A stretch of 64,000 bases of DNA, taken from assembly GCA_914767715.1 (NCBI GenBank), contig OU612074.1, positions 15,362,062-15,426,061 of the forward strand, in the 5' to 3' direction. Source of the DNA: Membranipora membranacea (taxonomy: Eukaryota > Bryozoa > Gymnolaemata > Cheilostomatida > Membraniporidae). The notes beneath the pieces were generated by a model, which saw only the letters and a program-made list of their open reading frames with translations, had not been told where the DNA came from and did no database searches. Of this stretch, positions 46,487 to 60,275 are shown piece by piece (the first letter of the stretch is position 1; each line of letters begins with the position of its first letter). Position numbers and translations under genes: made by a program.

Positions 46487-49156
46487 CTCTGAACAGTCTA
46501 CAGATGAAGCATTAATCTAACAAAGTGAACCTTTGAAAACTCATTCTTCTAATGATTTCAAACCATCAAATTTCACGAAATTAGTCTACTGGCGATAAAG
46601 GAGGATCAGGGCAGCCATTTTAAGCCTAAATCCTATATATTTATCCTAAATCCTATATATTTATGGCTGACCTTAAGTGTTGTAGTAGATGTCTAGCATA
46701 CCATTGCTTCTTTCTCACAAGACATTTTATAATTACAATTATAAACTAACATTGATTATGTAAAACTTAGTAAAAACATTCTGATATAACACTGTTACCT
46801 ATGAACATGTATAAGGTTGCTCCTTCTCACCAAATGCACAGCTATATGATATGGCGAAACTAATATACAAATGATGAGTTTCGGTTAAACTCTGTTAGAA
46901 TAATAGATTCAAGGTTTCGGAAAAATTATGGAAGGTTACATCCTCATCAGGTGCTCAAGGTAAAGCAAAGTGATAGCCTGAGACTTTGAAGAGCTGCAGG
47001 TTCAGCACACACATTATTAACATCATTTAGTCAGGTTTGCAACTTAAGCTTCTCTAAAACCCGAGCTAATCAAGTCCTTGAGCCAAACACTAAAGGTGAG
47101 AAGGAATGGGTCTCAAATATCAAGAAGCAAAAATCAATTTCAATGCTGAGCACACGTAAAACATCCGGCAGTAATAACATAAGGATATATTATTGTTTGT
47201 GTCATATTCGAGGTCCGAATATTGTAAACCAAAAACAAGAAAGTTTAGATGCGGACTCTACTACAAACAGGGTTACATTGTCAACACAGTTTTCCACCAT
47301 ATTTCTTTGGAGATATTGAACTAATGTGATGCATTGGAATTACTAGGTAATGAGTTTCAGCTATCCCAAACAGCATGTAGTCATTCTGTGATCAATGTGT
47401 AGGCTAAGGTATTTTAGAGGCTCAGCCTATGACAAGTAAAATATCTCAAAATAAATCGGATTTCATCACAGGCCTTTCTTCTCCACATTTGTTCCTTTTT
47501 TATACTAGGCAGGGCAGCAAGACTGTGGATAGTTGCAATAGTTTCATAACAAATAGAAGGAAATGTAGGTTTGCGAATAACATGTGTGAGAGTTAGCTGA
47601 TGAATGGTAAGATCATTTAGTTCAAAATGTCTATTAGTGACTAGTCCATTAGTATTTCAAGAGAGACTGGTTTCAAACTGCCAGGTGATACAAACTACTT
47701 TTTTGATGTAGGGATGCAGTCCGCTTTTATTGAGCTTAAATAAAATTGTGTGATAGATTCTGAGATAAAATTATCTCATAAAATGGCAAATAAACTCCTC
47801 GGGGAAACATCTATCTTTATAGTACTCTAAAACAATCAATATTTTGAGCTAGCAAATCTTTGGTATACCACTGACCTGTGTGTGTCAGAGGACAACAAAT
47901 GATAATCATTTTGCATAGTTAGCCTGTAAAAACTAGAACCATCAAACGGATTGGCCCTGAAGTGTGGTTTTCTATATGAGGACCATCTGGGCTTCATTCG
48001 ACAAGTAAATCTCTCTTGTCCCCCCCCCATGTGAATCTGTAATAAAGTTTATTAGGTATAGCTTTGAGAGTCGTACAATCATTTAATAATTCATGACTCA
48101 TTGAGTTGGAATGATTTTCTGTTTCATTCATTTTGCAGACCTTGGTCATCCATCTCTAAATCTTCATACTCATCTGGAGACAATTTCCTATTAATGGAGG
48201 GTCAAAGCTTTTTTTTAAAAGATCACCTTAGAAGGCAAACGGACAGCAGCAGCCTCAGGAGATTCAAATATATTTCTGTTAGAAGTTGGATTGCGGAGTT
48301 ATTGATTCCAGTGGATGTTTTCTTTATGTCGGTATATAGAGGGCCAACTGAGGATCTATGGAGGTTGCTGTCATTGCCAGTTTGGTGATGGTAGTGGGAG
48401 ACTGACATTATGCCATTAACAAAACGTTGCTTTTTTGCGATGATTATCAATGAAAATATTAAGTTTGTGAAAATTTGCAGAGGAAATTCCATACAGAAAG
48501 GGAAGACCGAAAGAGTTGTCTGCAATCACAACGCACAAATGTAGTAGTGTGTGGTTGCTACTAACTGCAAGCAAATTAAATTGTGATGAAAATTTAAACA
48601 GCAATTCACACATTTTTGATCTAACCATGGAGTTGTTCGCTTCCACTAGTGTTTCTTGGATTATGGCCTTCCAGTAAAAGGCCCTTCAGTGATAGCCATG
48701 ATACTTCTGAATTTCAGATGGCCACGCCCAGTTTCAAATTGTTTCTGTATATAGTTGTACATATTGTTTAGATTGTTGCATATGGCAGCCAGCCAGCAGG
48801 CCTAGTACAATCTGATAGAATTAGTGCCATATACAAGCATCGGTCCTTCCCCTGGTCAGAAACATCAGTCAGGTTAGGTTCATACATTAGTATATTATAA
48901 TAAAATTACAAGTATTTCAACATCTGTGCCAGAGCAACACAAATATTTTTATATGTACACAATGGCATAAGAGTTGGTGACAAATAACCGTTTCTTCTAC
49001 CTGTGAGGATGGTGGGCCATATCGAGCTCTAATTATTTGCTCATAAGACTGTATTGCTTTAATGAGGATGTTTACATACATTAACAAAAGCAAGGTCATC
49101 TACACGAGCAAGGTTTTGGGTGATTTTTGACAATAAAAACCAAAATGAAAAGCAAT

Positions 49157-49395
49157 CAGCTGGCTTTGGGCTGCAATGGATAGTGCCCGCCGGACTTCTA
49201 ATGGTTAGGTGTTACACGGAGGCTGTATGTAGAGTCCATACATGACAAGTTGGCTGGACTCTATATCTTGGAGTGCGTCGCCCACCGAAGCACGCAGACC
49301 TGGGGAACCCTGTAAACCTATTGCTGGCCTGACGCAGGGCCCTGGCTGAGGAAGCATTTTGTGCACATTTAGAGCCCCGGACGCAATTTGAAGAG
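49157..49395 (+). mobile_element. tRNA-Arg(UCU)-derived SINE, copy 3, with a long body
   Basis: Head CAGCTGGCTTTGGGCTGCAA, GGACTTCTAATGG with anticodon TCT, then an intron-like stretch and an eroded B box (GTAGAGTCC). A GC-rich body follows (GAGTGCGTCGCCCACCGAAG, GAGCCCCGGACGC). Confidence 0.7.
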
Positions 49396-49629
49396 TAGTA
49401 TTGTGAAAAAGTGTTTAAACTTAAAGCAATTGCTTATAATTGGTTTGAATCCAGGCCTCATCTTGTTCTCATTGACGGCCTGGTACAGTAAACACTACCA
49501 GATCTGATGATTATCAATGTTAGAAGAATCCTTGCAGATTAATTGGTAATAAAATTATTATAATTAGATGCAGAACATCAGATTGCAGGCTGCTCGGTAG
49601 GGCAGAGAAGTGGATCTATTGCCTTGATT

Positions 49630-49735
49630 ATTCAGCAATAATTTTTTACAAAGTTTTCTCACTAGATTAAAAGCAGACGACTCCGATGGGACTAGAACCC
49701 ACAACCTCCGAATAACATCTAACCCTTAGAAGTCC
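49630..49735 (-). mobile_element. tRNA-Arg(UCU)-derived SINE, copy 4
   Basis: The minus strand reads GGACTTCTAAGGGTTAGATG (anticodon TCT plus intron-like sequence), TTATTCGGAGGTTGTGGGTT (3' exon), then GTCGTCTGCTTTTA and the AAAACTTTGT body of copy 1. The 5' half of the tRNA is missing. Confidence 0.8.
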
Positions 49736-49939
49736 TGACCGGTATTCATTAGTTTCTAAATGATATGAAATGAGATAAACGGAGCTACTTATTACTTTAC
49801 AGTGTTTGTTATGATAATAAATAGTTTCGCAAGAAGCTCATTTCATTAATAATGAGCTCATTTTTGTTCTTGAAATATAAGAAGAATTTTCCCATTCTCC
49901 TAACATTTTATAGATGTTTGTTTTCTTTCCATATTCTGA

Positions 49940-50030
49940 AACTAACAGGCATCGTCTTTAGCCTAGAAAGGAAAAGCTGATTGATTGATTGATTGTATTC
50001 TATCACCAACATAAAATAATATGTTGCGAG
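49940..50030 (+). repeat. 3' end of a non-LTR element with a (TGAT)n tract
   Basis: GAAACTAACAGGCATCGTCT and TTTAGCCTAG recur at 52777-52815; TGATTGATTG followed by TATTCTATCAC and AACATAAAATAATATG recurs at about 10163-10200. Tandem tetranucleotide tails are typical of CR1-like LINE ends. Assignment is by this pattern only. Confidence 0.5.
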
Positions 50031-51746
50031 ATAAGGGTGTTCATACTGTGAGGGACTTTAATATTAATTACAGGAGTGTAAGGTCCCGTCCTGCACACTT
50101 CTTGTGTTTGTCATTCAAATATTAATACTATAATTATCGCTTTGATTGGTTTGACACAAGGTAAATTTTGGTTCTATTTTGTGTAATGGTGTATGTGTAA
50201 TGGTGTTTCTATATAATGTGTAATGGTTAGCACTCTTAACTTTATGGACCTCTGAAATCCACCTAAGCAATCATTAACTTGATTATGTGTGATTCCGCAA
50301 AGTTCGGCCTAAACATGTGGTTGAGTCGCGAACAAGTGGTTGCCCGTACTCTGAAAGTAAAATGACCGTCTAAAGTTCAATATTAAAATATACTTCATAG
50401 GTAATAAGGATAAATATGACTGCAGTTATAAAATATTGGATTTTATCAGAAGGTAGCGCGACTAGTAATAAAATAACCGATATACTCTGACTAAATGCTC
50501 GCCAGGGCGACTCAATGTATGAAGTGACAACTTCACCTTTAATAAGACACAAGATTCACTTGATCCTCTGCAGGAAATTACAAATGGCAGACTCGCCAAT
50601 AACGATGGTGCTTCAACAAAATTATAACCGATGATCAGTCGATATAACCAAGGACTTACCTTTGCCTTGAACTGGAGCTTTATAATAATTATTTAATCAA
50701 ACAAATTTCAACCTGAATATTGCCACGCAATATTAATAAGAGTTTTCACAATTGTGATAAACTTACCTCGTCAATTTGTCTTACGGAAAGATGCTTGCTC
50801 CCTTCGGCCGGAATTCAATATGTATGTTTCTAAGTAATTCAGTAATTTCACCAAGTTCTTAATGTGGAGTAGACATTTATTTAATTATAATTATTCCATA
50901 AAAATTAATCCAAGTAAATTGCACATAACACAACCTTCGTCAAGGCTGTACAAAAATGAGCTTTATCTTTATTGAAAGTATAAGTTTAAAAATCAATATT
51001 CTTATCAGATAAATCAATGTTAACTAATCCTAAACTATCCCTAAGATGAGCTACTGCTTACGTTTTCTGATGCTCTTTATATAGTCACAGGAATGAGGAG
51101 AGGGAGCTGATTGGTCACAGGTCGCTTAAATGTCGACATTATTGCGACACTTTCTTTGTGCCTGCATACAAAGGTCTTGCTACCTTTCTAAAGGGCTCTC
51201 GGACATTCTTATAGAGTTCTCGAATGTTCTTACTCTAGTTTAACTATTGTCCCTCATAAGATAGTAATCTTTTCATCATCCTGGCTGTTTTGATTTCTCA
51301 ATAGCATAGGCATTGAATGATTTTATTCAGACGTTAGCTCAGAAAAAAAAAAGGTTTTGGTCTCGTAAGAGATTGTATTGTCACTCTATCTTTATATAAC
51401 TAAGAATCTAAAATCAATGACCTAAACCTTAGGTTTAGTTCATTGCTAAAACTATCAACGCTAAGAAAAGTAATATCATGCAGTAAATCATAAAACATTG
51501 TAGCAACTGGAATTTAAAATCATGAGACTCTAATAATGTCATACATTAAATCATAAAAATATTATAGAAGTTAGAATCTTAAATATGAAATCTATAATAA
51601 TATCAAGTAAATTAGGAAAAACAGCTAAAAGTGGTAAAACATCATAATATAAAATTGCACATTAATGTATTAGTTATCAGGTACTTACAATACTGAAAAG
51701 GAGCCAGCACATACAAGGAAAAATAAGATTAAACACTGATGGATGA

Positions 51747-52745
51747 TTAAAAGAGAATATCATTTAAAATATGGATAGCATGCCTCAAAAAACAGTCTTT
51801 ACCAAGGGCACTTCTGTGTTTAATTGTTCGATACCTGCCTGAGGGGCATTTAGCAAGAAAGTTCATAAAGTGGTCATCGTCATGGATATATCGGAGTGCA
51901 AGTGTTTTGGTACGCTTAGTCATAAAGCTGTCGAGATAATCTACTTGGAGTTTGAGATTTGAGGCCTGATCAAAAAACTTGCTCAAACGTTTCTTGTCTT
52001 TAGCAAAAATAGTAGTGTATAAATACTGGTAAACAATAAGTGAGCAGGGAAACAATAAAAACTTTTAAATAACATAGTGGCATGGGGTATGGTGCTAAGA
52101 TGTACAAAATTCCTGACAATATACATTCGCTGCTCAGCTTTACTCACAACAGACTGAATGTGTTCTTCAAAGCGCAGCTATTGATCTAACATAATACCAA
52201 GATAAGTGACTTTGTCACACATAGTAATGCTTTCACCATTTAAAACAATAGGAGGGGTATGGGGCTTAGTTCGTTGAGTAGAAAATAATATTTCCTGAGC
52301 TTTGCTGGCATTTAATAAAAGATCATAATCAGAACATTGCTTAGAAATCCTGTCTATCTCGTTAAAGTATGAGTCTAGATTTTGTTGATTGGAAATGCAG
52401 CCAATGATACAGGTGTCATCAGCATACTTGATTATAGTAACATTGCTCAATTCAGATGTAATCCGGTCCGCATATATGGAAAACAAAAGAAGACTTAAAA
52501 CGGAGCCTTGAGGTGTACCAGTGTTTGTCTTGATGGGTCGAGATAGATTGCCGTCTACCATAGTTCTTTGTACTCTGTCACTGAGAAAGCTAGATAACCA
52601 CTCAGTGACTGCAGAGTTGAGGTGCTGGAGTTGTGATATGAGACTGGAGACATTGATTGTATTGAAAGCTGACGTCAAGTTATGCAAGAATCGAGTATAC
52701 CTGGTAGGATTAGTGACTTTGGTGGTTCTGGGATTTGTAGGGAGA
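51747..52745 (-). pseudogene. Non-LTR retrotransposon reverse-transcriptase fragment
   Basis: The minus strand encodes SAFNTI, WLSSFLSDRVQ, TGTPQGSVLSLLLFSIY and the catalytic IIKYADDT, in RT order, then VTYLGIMLDQ. A TAG follows, and then the RT thumb/C-terminal part continues (LRFEEHIQSVVSKAEQRMYI), with a frame shift before the segment at 51747-52055. Both ends of the element are missing (no endonuclease). It belongs to the Jockey/CR1-like group of LINEs by motif style. It is inactive. Confidence 0.85.
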
Positions 52746-53438
52746 TGGTGACTCTTTTTTTTGTCATGTCAAATTGAAACTAACAAGCATCGTCTTTAGC
52801 CTAGACAGGAAAAGCTGATATTGTCAAGTTATGCAAGAATTGCGTAGACCTGACAGGATGAGTGACTTTAATTTTTGGATGACCAGTTTCACAAGCAAAC
52901 CTGTTAATTACTCAGCCCAAATTTAATGAATAAGCTACAACAATAATTCTAAAGATTCAATAGGATCTAAAATTTGACAAATTAACTTTCAATATCTATT
53001 ACCTAAAATGTTAATGATAATCTGATACAAGTAAACAGGCTGCATACCTGTACCTTCTTTGTTTTATTTTCAGACTGGGTTGTTTAGTGACATGCTTAAG
53101 CCTACAATGATGACTCCTATACCTGAGGTAACTATGCAATACTGGTGAACTGGTTATAATATTAGATACAAATAGTTTGCACTTTGGTAGTTGACAGCTG
53201 TGCAACCAGGTTTCGGTTACCACACCCCCTTGAAATTTGGGTCTGAACCTTGGTTTTTGCATGTACAAGTCTCGGGGTTATCAAATTTTCTACGAGTCTA
53301 GAAATTTAATTCCTATGTAGCATCATTTGATGTTGTGTCTCTTCCAATATAGAAAAAATGTTCAAAATGATGCTCAAGTAATTCTTTGTTGAATACTCTA
53401 CATTCTACTTTAGTTTTTTCCTCGTTCTGTTTCCACAG

Positions 53439-56400
53439 GATCGTAGCCTCAAAGCTAGCACTCCAAAGAAAGTAACATCTACAGTAACCAGGTCAGCTGT
53501 ACCACCTAAAGATAGCACTCCAAGGAAATTATCAGCTACAGTCACCAGTCCACCTAAACTGTCCATAGATCAGGTATGCTTTATTTATTCCATTAAACGC
53601 CGTCACTGTTATTTGTCAATTTCTACCATACGCAGACTGCAGTTTTTATGAAAATGACAATAGAACGATCCATGACAGCCTTATGCTGTTGCATTTCAAC
53701 CTGTAAATTAATGTATCTTCAGTGTTGCTATTTCAGTGACTTTTTTATCTCACGTAAGTATTTTTGTGGCCTGGCATGATTGTTATGTGATGCTCCTCAT
53801 GAATCCAAATAATTTGTGGCTTGCTGCTTTGCAAAATCGCTGATTCTGCTGCCTCAGTTTTTTTGGTGGTGCTGCTGAAATACTCCAAGCACTGCATAGA
53901 TCTTTAGCTTGCTTGCGATTTCACTGTTGTCAACTAAGTGCTGTTGGTCTATGTGTGTTATTTTGCTACTCTACGATCATGGCTGTGGTAATGATGCTGA
54001 TACTTTTACTATTAATTTAATTCTAGCACCAAATCAACATGATTGATCACCTTTGGGAAGATTAAGTTACCAGCACTTTAGAGGGATTTATCATATTATT
54101 GTTCACAATTTCCCAACTTTCCTATATATTCCGAACCACTTATATCTACCACCTCATTTTTGTAACTATTTGTTTCACCACTCAATAGTTTGGAAAAATA
54201 AAGTGTGATAAAATTTTTCAACTATGCTGTTATGATTAATTTTCACAGGAAGAAGAATTTTCTGATTGGAGTGACATGAGTCTTCCTCTTACTCAGGAAA
54301 CAGTATGCCCACCCATAATACAGGAAACACCCACACCAGCTGCTCTTACTCTACCTACGAGAACGCCTCATCACTCAGCCAGCTTGCATACAGACTTTTC
54401 TATTCATGCTTCAAAGGTGCGACACAACCTTATTAGCCCTGTATCCCAGATGGACAAGAGCTAGCTAACCATTTATGATATAGCCTAATTAAAAATTGGA
54501 AGGGATCTTTAAATTATCCTATTAGTGTTGCAAAAAATTAAATACCACCCCATAGTATTATAATACCAGTTATTTTCTGTTTTCAGTCTATGCTGCTATC
54601 TTTCTCGGATACCAACTCTACCACTCTGACAGATCAGAAAAGCCTGACAGACGTTTCTGGTACAGAGCCCCAGACTGTGAAATCCCAACAGGGAATTTCC
54701 CACAAGTGAATGACATCGAGCGTGGCTATATTTTAATAGTCACCATCAAAACATGCCCCGTTCGGGAGTCTTTCAATCATGTTATGCTTCTTGGTACTAC
54801 CAAATTTGGCAAATCTAACACTTACTGATACTGCAGTTCATTGCCATACTTCCAAAATTCCGTATTAGATTGCTGCATATTCATTGATTGTCTTATTAAT
54901 ATAATATTTATTTGGTAATATCTTTTTCCACCTGACTCACAATCTGTGTCTGTGTTGCAGCCTCAAAGATACTTCATGAGAGATGTTTTCTTGTGGCGCC
55001 CTCAGCGATTATGGGCAGAAGACTTCAAGTGTCCAAACTGTAGAAGGGCCCTCACATCCAGGGGTTGGTTCAAGTCACTCAGGAAAGTTCTCGGCATCAA
55101 AGACTTCTACCTCATTGGAAGCGAGCAGCTAGGTAAGTGACTAAATAAATACAATGTCGTTTGTGGAACAGTTTTTTTTCTTTTTTAAGTTGGCCAACCT
55201 GCCTGGTAATAATCAGTGTGTCCAGATAGTCTGGACTCGTTCCCGAACCCAAACACCCTGGCGTGTCTCTTACAGAGCAGCTTTTTGTTAGGAGTTGTCC
55301 ATCCTTTCATGACTTGTTTAAATCAGCACGTCCAGACAGTTATGGACCCAATCTCAAACCTTAACTTTCTCATAAGTCTCTTGTTGGGCAGCTTTTTGTT
55401 AGGAATTGCAAACCCTTTCATTACTTGTGAAAATATTTCAATCCCGTCTTTTTTATGAATACTGAATCAACAATGTCATAACTCTTGGATGTGAGCAGTG
55501 TGGCTATATCAGGGCCTCATGGCATCCAAACCTCATGGCACAGCTGGACGATGGTTTGAAATCTGTTTTCCTGCAGTCTTCACCTACAAGTCTGCCATGG
55601 ACCGTACACTGTTAAATACAATGAAGGGATGAACGCTTGGAAACTCCGCATCTTTTGCCATGCAATTTGTGAAGGAGTCTCACTCGGAACAGTATTTGGA
55701 GAGAGTCAACCTCTACCTAACTCATTGTCAGGTTAGTTTTCTGATGTAAATGATATTAATGGTTCATCTTTTGTTAGTACAAGTTATTAGTCCTCGTGTA
55801 GTGTTCTTGTGTGTAGGGTTTTCAAACTGATATGAGATTTTGGTGCATATAAATGCTGCGTATCGCTGGATTGTAGTTGAATACCTGCGGAAGTCGGAGT
55901 TGTGTTGCTTTTTACCAAATTGGCCGGGTAATTATTTTATGTTCTGTTATGAAGCTTTAATGGAGTAACTGGATTGACGTCATATGGGTTTTATTTTCAG
56001 ATGTATCAGAAGTCAATAGAAGCTGCGTTTTCTAAATCTACCTCACAATTCTCGAAACATCCTCCTATGCATGCTGTACACGGCCACATCTGGGCTGTTA
56101 CGATATGTTATAGATCCTAAAGAAGCTCACTGGATCGGGTGCGGGGTCTGCTGCCTGGGTGACAACGGTGTCAAATGAGGATGGTGAGATTCTAATATCA
56201 GTTCTGACAGAAAGTGAAGGCAGCTCTTTGAAGCCGATGGGGCAAGGTTTAGTGAAAAGGTATGGAAACCAAAAAAACATATCCCTAATACTCTTTGTTT
56301 TATTTATGGCGTTGTGTACTTCCTCAGATTTGCATGTTTTTTATGCAGGTTCTGCCAGTAGCCAAATACTTTCTTAAATTGTAATGTCTGGCAAAACATA

Positions 56401-59400
56401 TGGAATAACAAAATAAGTCTAAAAAAATGATTAATTATTAATAAATCTCATTGAGGACTATCTATTAAAACTGTTTCTCTTGCATTATTTTTATTTGTTC
56501 CACAATATTTCACTCAAACAGTGACAACTCATATTGTTCCAGGTATAGAGATAACGCGGTGGAACAGCCGAAAGTACTCTATGTGGACAGGAACTGCTGC
56601 ACGTTATCCTCTGGCCAATCAGCGACAGAGTATCTGTTTGAGGGATGGAACCTGATAGTTCGTCTGGACATCTACCACTTTATCAGTCGTATTGGTAACA
56701 TGACAGCTGGTGGCTCTCATCCCTGGTATCCGATCTTCATGTCTCGGTTGTTATCAAGCATATTCGAGTGGGACTCACAGGATCTATAGCTCCTGAGACA
56801 GGCCAAACGTCAGCAGCTGAAGCAACGAACTCTGACAGACAGCATGGTAAGTGATTGGACCCTTACTATTATCATGTTTTTGTTTATTGTTTGTTTTGCT
56901 GGGTGGTCAAGCGCAAATGTAAATATCCACAAACATACATAGAGTTTTGCTTCCATAGCGAGCAATGTTTTCACTGTTGCACTAGTTGATACCTTCTAAT
57001 ATTGATGCCTATTTGATTTATTGTCTTCATTAACAGGTAGATGAACAGATAAGCCGTCGTGAATTACAGGCCCACTGCCGAAGACAGACCAGGAGTGTTG
57101 AAAATATAGTCGGCTCCATCGGTGAGTTTAACTGACTTACATACAATTTACAACAATCCGGTGTTTTTAAAGCTCAAATCTAGCTAGGAACCTTGTGTTT
57201 GGTCTTTCATATTCTAAAGTTTAAACATTTCAGTACTTCACATTTTTTACCTAGCCACAATCATAGGTTTTCAAATAGTTTAATTCATGGTGAGACAATT
57301 TGAGTAATTACATATTATGTATATTAACAACACTCTATATATTTTAGAACACCTTCTGAACAGCCGGTCTTCAACTCCTCTCCAAAGACTCGTTTGCCAC
57401 CTGGGAGAAGCAGAAGAGACATGTGCCATGCATCACTGACCCTGAGGGTATTCAGCTCTACCACATATCAGGACATCTGAAGAAGGGAGATACCCTGCTC
57501 CCAGTATACCGCTCTACGCGAGGATCCACTTCCCTGGAGTCGTTCCACTTACATCTTGCTCGATTCATTCCAGGTACGAAAATAAAACAAATGAATATCA
57601 GTTATAATTAAGTTTTTTAACCCAAGTCTGCAGTAGAGATTTCGAGACAAATCTCAATTGTGGCTGATCAATAACCAATCCAAACCAGTCGATGATAAAC
57701 TTTTGCTTATTTCTGTTTGATGCTTATTTTTCAGGCACCGCTGCAAACAATCAGCACTTTCAGGTCTACCTGGTGGAGGGTCTGGGGAGATGGAACCTCA
57801 ACAGACGGCTACAGAGACAGACAGAAAACAGGACTGTGACAGAGGGAAAGGAGAGCCACGGCAAGATGGTGCATGATCTGAGATGCTGCGATTACCAGCT
57901 AGTAGCAAGTGTTGATCGGCTGTCACGCAGTGTTCTCAAGGAATCTCTTATAGAAGCGCCGAAAATATCGAAATCAACAGGTGAGAGATTCAATCTTGTA
58001 TACTGGACAAAATAATCTCCAGTTTTATTTAAAAATTAAAATCTATTTAAATGTTTATTCCCCCTCTCGTTGACCACTCTTTGACCACTCTTTATGCTGC
58101 TAAGTACGCTCAACAAACTTTCTTGTATTCTAAATATCGCAGATTAAGAATATCATGAACAAAAAATCTTTTTCAGCGGGCGGTTTTGCATGAATAGTGT
58201 ACTGACAATGCCAACACATTATGAGTTGTTTCCCCCTCCAGTTTATAACATTAATGTTTGATTGCTTGCAGGTGAACTAGTAGGTGTAGAGTATCTGCTC
58301 AACCAAGCACTGGCAGTTCCAGATGAATCCATACTGGATAAGATGGCAGAACGGCTGGCAGAAATGTCCGGTTATGAGGATGATGAAGGTTTTGAGTCTG
58401 ACCTCAACGAATTTCTGCTATCTAAGGTAACTTACACTTCATTCTAGGCATTGTGGGATGATTCGTTTTTGACTCTGACTTTCTCAATAGCTTCTTACAG
58501 GATACATCAATTTAATGGAGTAGAACCTCAGATTTACTACTGGTTACATTTCAGATAGCTTATTATCAATAAATAATGACGGGTACAGGAATTATAATAT
58601 TGTTGTGATTGTCTTGTAGCCTCAAGAACCCATTCTACCTAGAGCTACCAGTGCTGCCAATGACATCCTTCCTCTGAACCCGCAGGTCACCCTTGAGCCA
58701 GACTTCTCTGTACCACCATGTCCCGAGGAGGAACCACTGACCCCTGCTACAGATGTCAGCGAGTTCCATGTTGAGTTGGTTGTAGACGAGGCTGCATCTG
58801 CTCCAGCTGATGTAAGTATGATCACAAATACTGTTCAAAAATTGAATAAAAGAATATGATCTGGAGAAAAAAATGTTTGCTTGAATTTAAAAATTGTGGT
58901 CTCAACAATTGCTTTCAAAAGTGTTTCTACTGCGGCCCCACCACCCTCAATATGAAGTACCCACATTTGTAAGTCCTGCGTCTTTAGACTGAGGTATTCT
59001 TGTATTAAACTTCAACTGATCCTCGATCTTGACGCAGGTAAATTTCTTAGGCTTACCAACACCAATCCCACATTCTAGACGTTGGCTGTTCGTGTTGTTT
59101 GTTTTTTAATCATGCATCAGAGTCTATGAGAAATGTTTTCTTTTTTATTTAATACAAACCTCATATGTTTTCCTTTCTTTATTTAAAGGACGATGATGGA
59201 TATGAGATTATAGAACAGATCTCAGAAAAACTCTTAAGGGTTTCAGGTACCAGGTTCACCAGGGAGCTGGAGAGAACACTCCTAGACCTCATATCTCGGA
59301 TCCATGACTCAGACAGAGTGACATTTAGTGAGCTACAGAAGCGGGCAAGATCCCTTGATGTGACTGTTAGATCATCTAACTCACTACTACGTAAAGTGAC

Positions 59401-60130
59401 GACGTAAGTATTTAATACCTATTTTTATGGTTTATTGTCACAGGTCTGTATGTAGATATAGCTCTGCTTAATTTATTGGCAGTACACACACACATTTATT
59501 ATTTACATATATATATATATATGTGGGTGTTTAAGCTGATGGAGATCAACTTCCCATCTCCAGTGAAGGTCGGCACCTCGAACATTGGAAAGACAGCCCT
59601 GTGGATGAATAAATACAGCCACATCCGCAACGCATTCTATACCTCCGACAGTCTCTCAGCGACTTGTTTATGCCTCCCACCAACTAGCCAGCAATTGATT
59701 TCTAAATGGCAAGCTATCACAATATTACGTATGGTCAATATGTTAACACAATGTACATGGTTTTTCTTGTCGCAATAGTAACCTGATCATGTATATAAAT
59801 GGTTGAGACAAGATCAATTTTATGGTCACACTGTACATACCTATCTTTAGCCATATATTGACCTATTAAAGTTTCACGTAACCTATCTTTGTTCTAAAAC
59901 CACTCACTCCTTTCCTTTTTATACATAGGTATGACCAAAAGAAGAAGAAGATGGAGATGCGATCTTTAGCTCATGGAATCACTGTACCCCCTTGATTCAA
60001 TGTGGCCAGTGTACTAAAGACTACTGCCACTGCAGGCACTACAACTAAACCTCAGCCTGCTGACCCAGTTAACCTCACATTCAGCGAGATCGCCGGCGAG
60101 GCAACTGTCAGAACAGTGGTACCAAATAGT
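53439..60130 (+). pseudogene. Intron-containing pseudogene of a DUF6729/transposase-like protein
   Basis: Exon-like blocks: 53439-53573, 54249-54416, 54587-54676 (donor unsure), 54961-55132, about 55480-55731, 56001-56259, 56543-56846, 57037-57121, 57348-57573, 57735-57980, 58272-58426, 58620-58811, 59189-59403, 59929 to about 60130. The protein has a Cys zinc-ribbon start (FKCPNCRRAL, CEQCGY), then VLYVDRNCC, RLDIYHF and IFEWDSQDL, and later RGSTSLESFHLHLARFIPG and GELVGVEYLL, recalling uncharacterised DUF6729-type proteins. Defects: no AG acceptor before the 55480 block, a 1-nt loss near 55573, TGA 55630, a frame break with TAA in 56001-56259, TAG 56787, a frame break in 57348-57573 and TGA 59993. 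Introns remain, so it is not a processed copy. Confidence 0.75.
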
Positions 60131-60139
60131 TTTGCAACC

Positions 60140-60275
60140 AAAAATAGGCAAGATCAGAAGAGTCCTTTCTTTCTTTTCTCCCTTTCCCTCTTTCCCCCTC
60201 GGCACGTGGCACATTATCCCCCAGCTTGAGTCCGACGCGCTATCCATTGCGCCACGGAGCCAGCTGATTCCACTA
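60140..60275 (-). mobile_element. tRNA-Arg(UCU)-derived SINE, copy 5 (5' half)
   Basis: The minus strand reads CAGCTGGCTCCGTGGCGCAA then TGGATAGCGCGTCGGACTC, an excellent 5' half of tRNA-Arg, then departs from tRNA into a G/A-rich tract. The 3' half with B box is absent. It directly abuts the end of the pseudogene. Confidence 0.8.

Larger units (their letters stand above)
46487..53438. other. Interval with SINE and LINE remnants
   Basis: The 5' UTR of the collagen-lectin gene begins here (an acceptor-like CTGTAG precedes the ATG by about 15 bp). Otherwise it holds two tRNA-Arg SINEs, the 3' end of a non-LTR element near 49940, and a LINE reverse-transcriptase fragment (51747-52745). No other gene was recognised. 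Confidence 0.7.

Noticed and set aside
51747-52687. Intact LINE
   Set aside because: The reverse-transcriptase frame is broken by a stop and a frame shift, and the endonuclease and both ends are absent.
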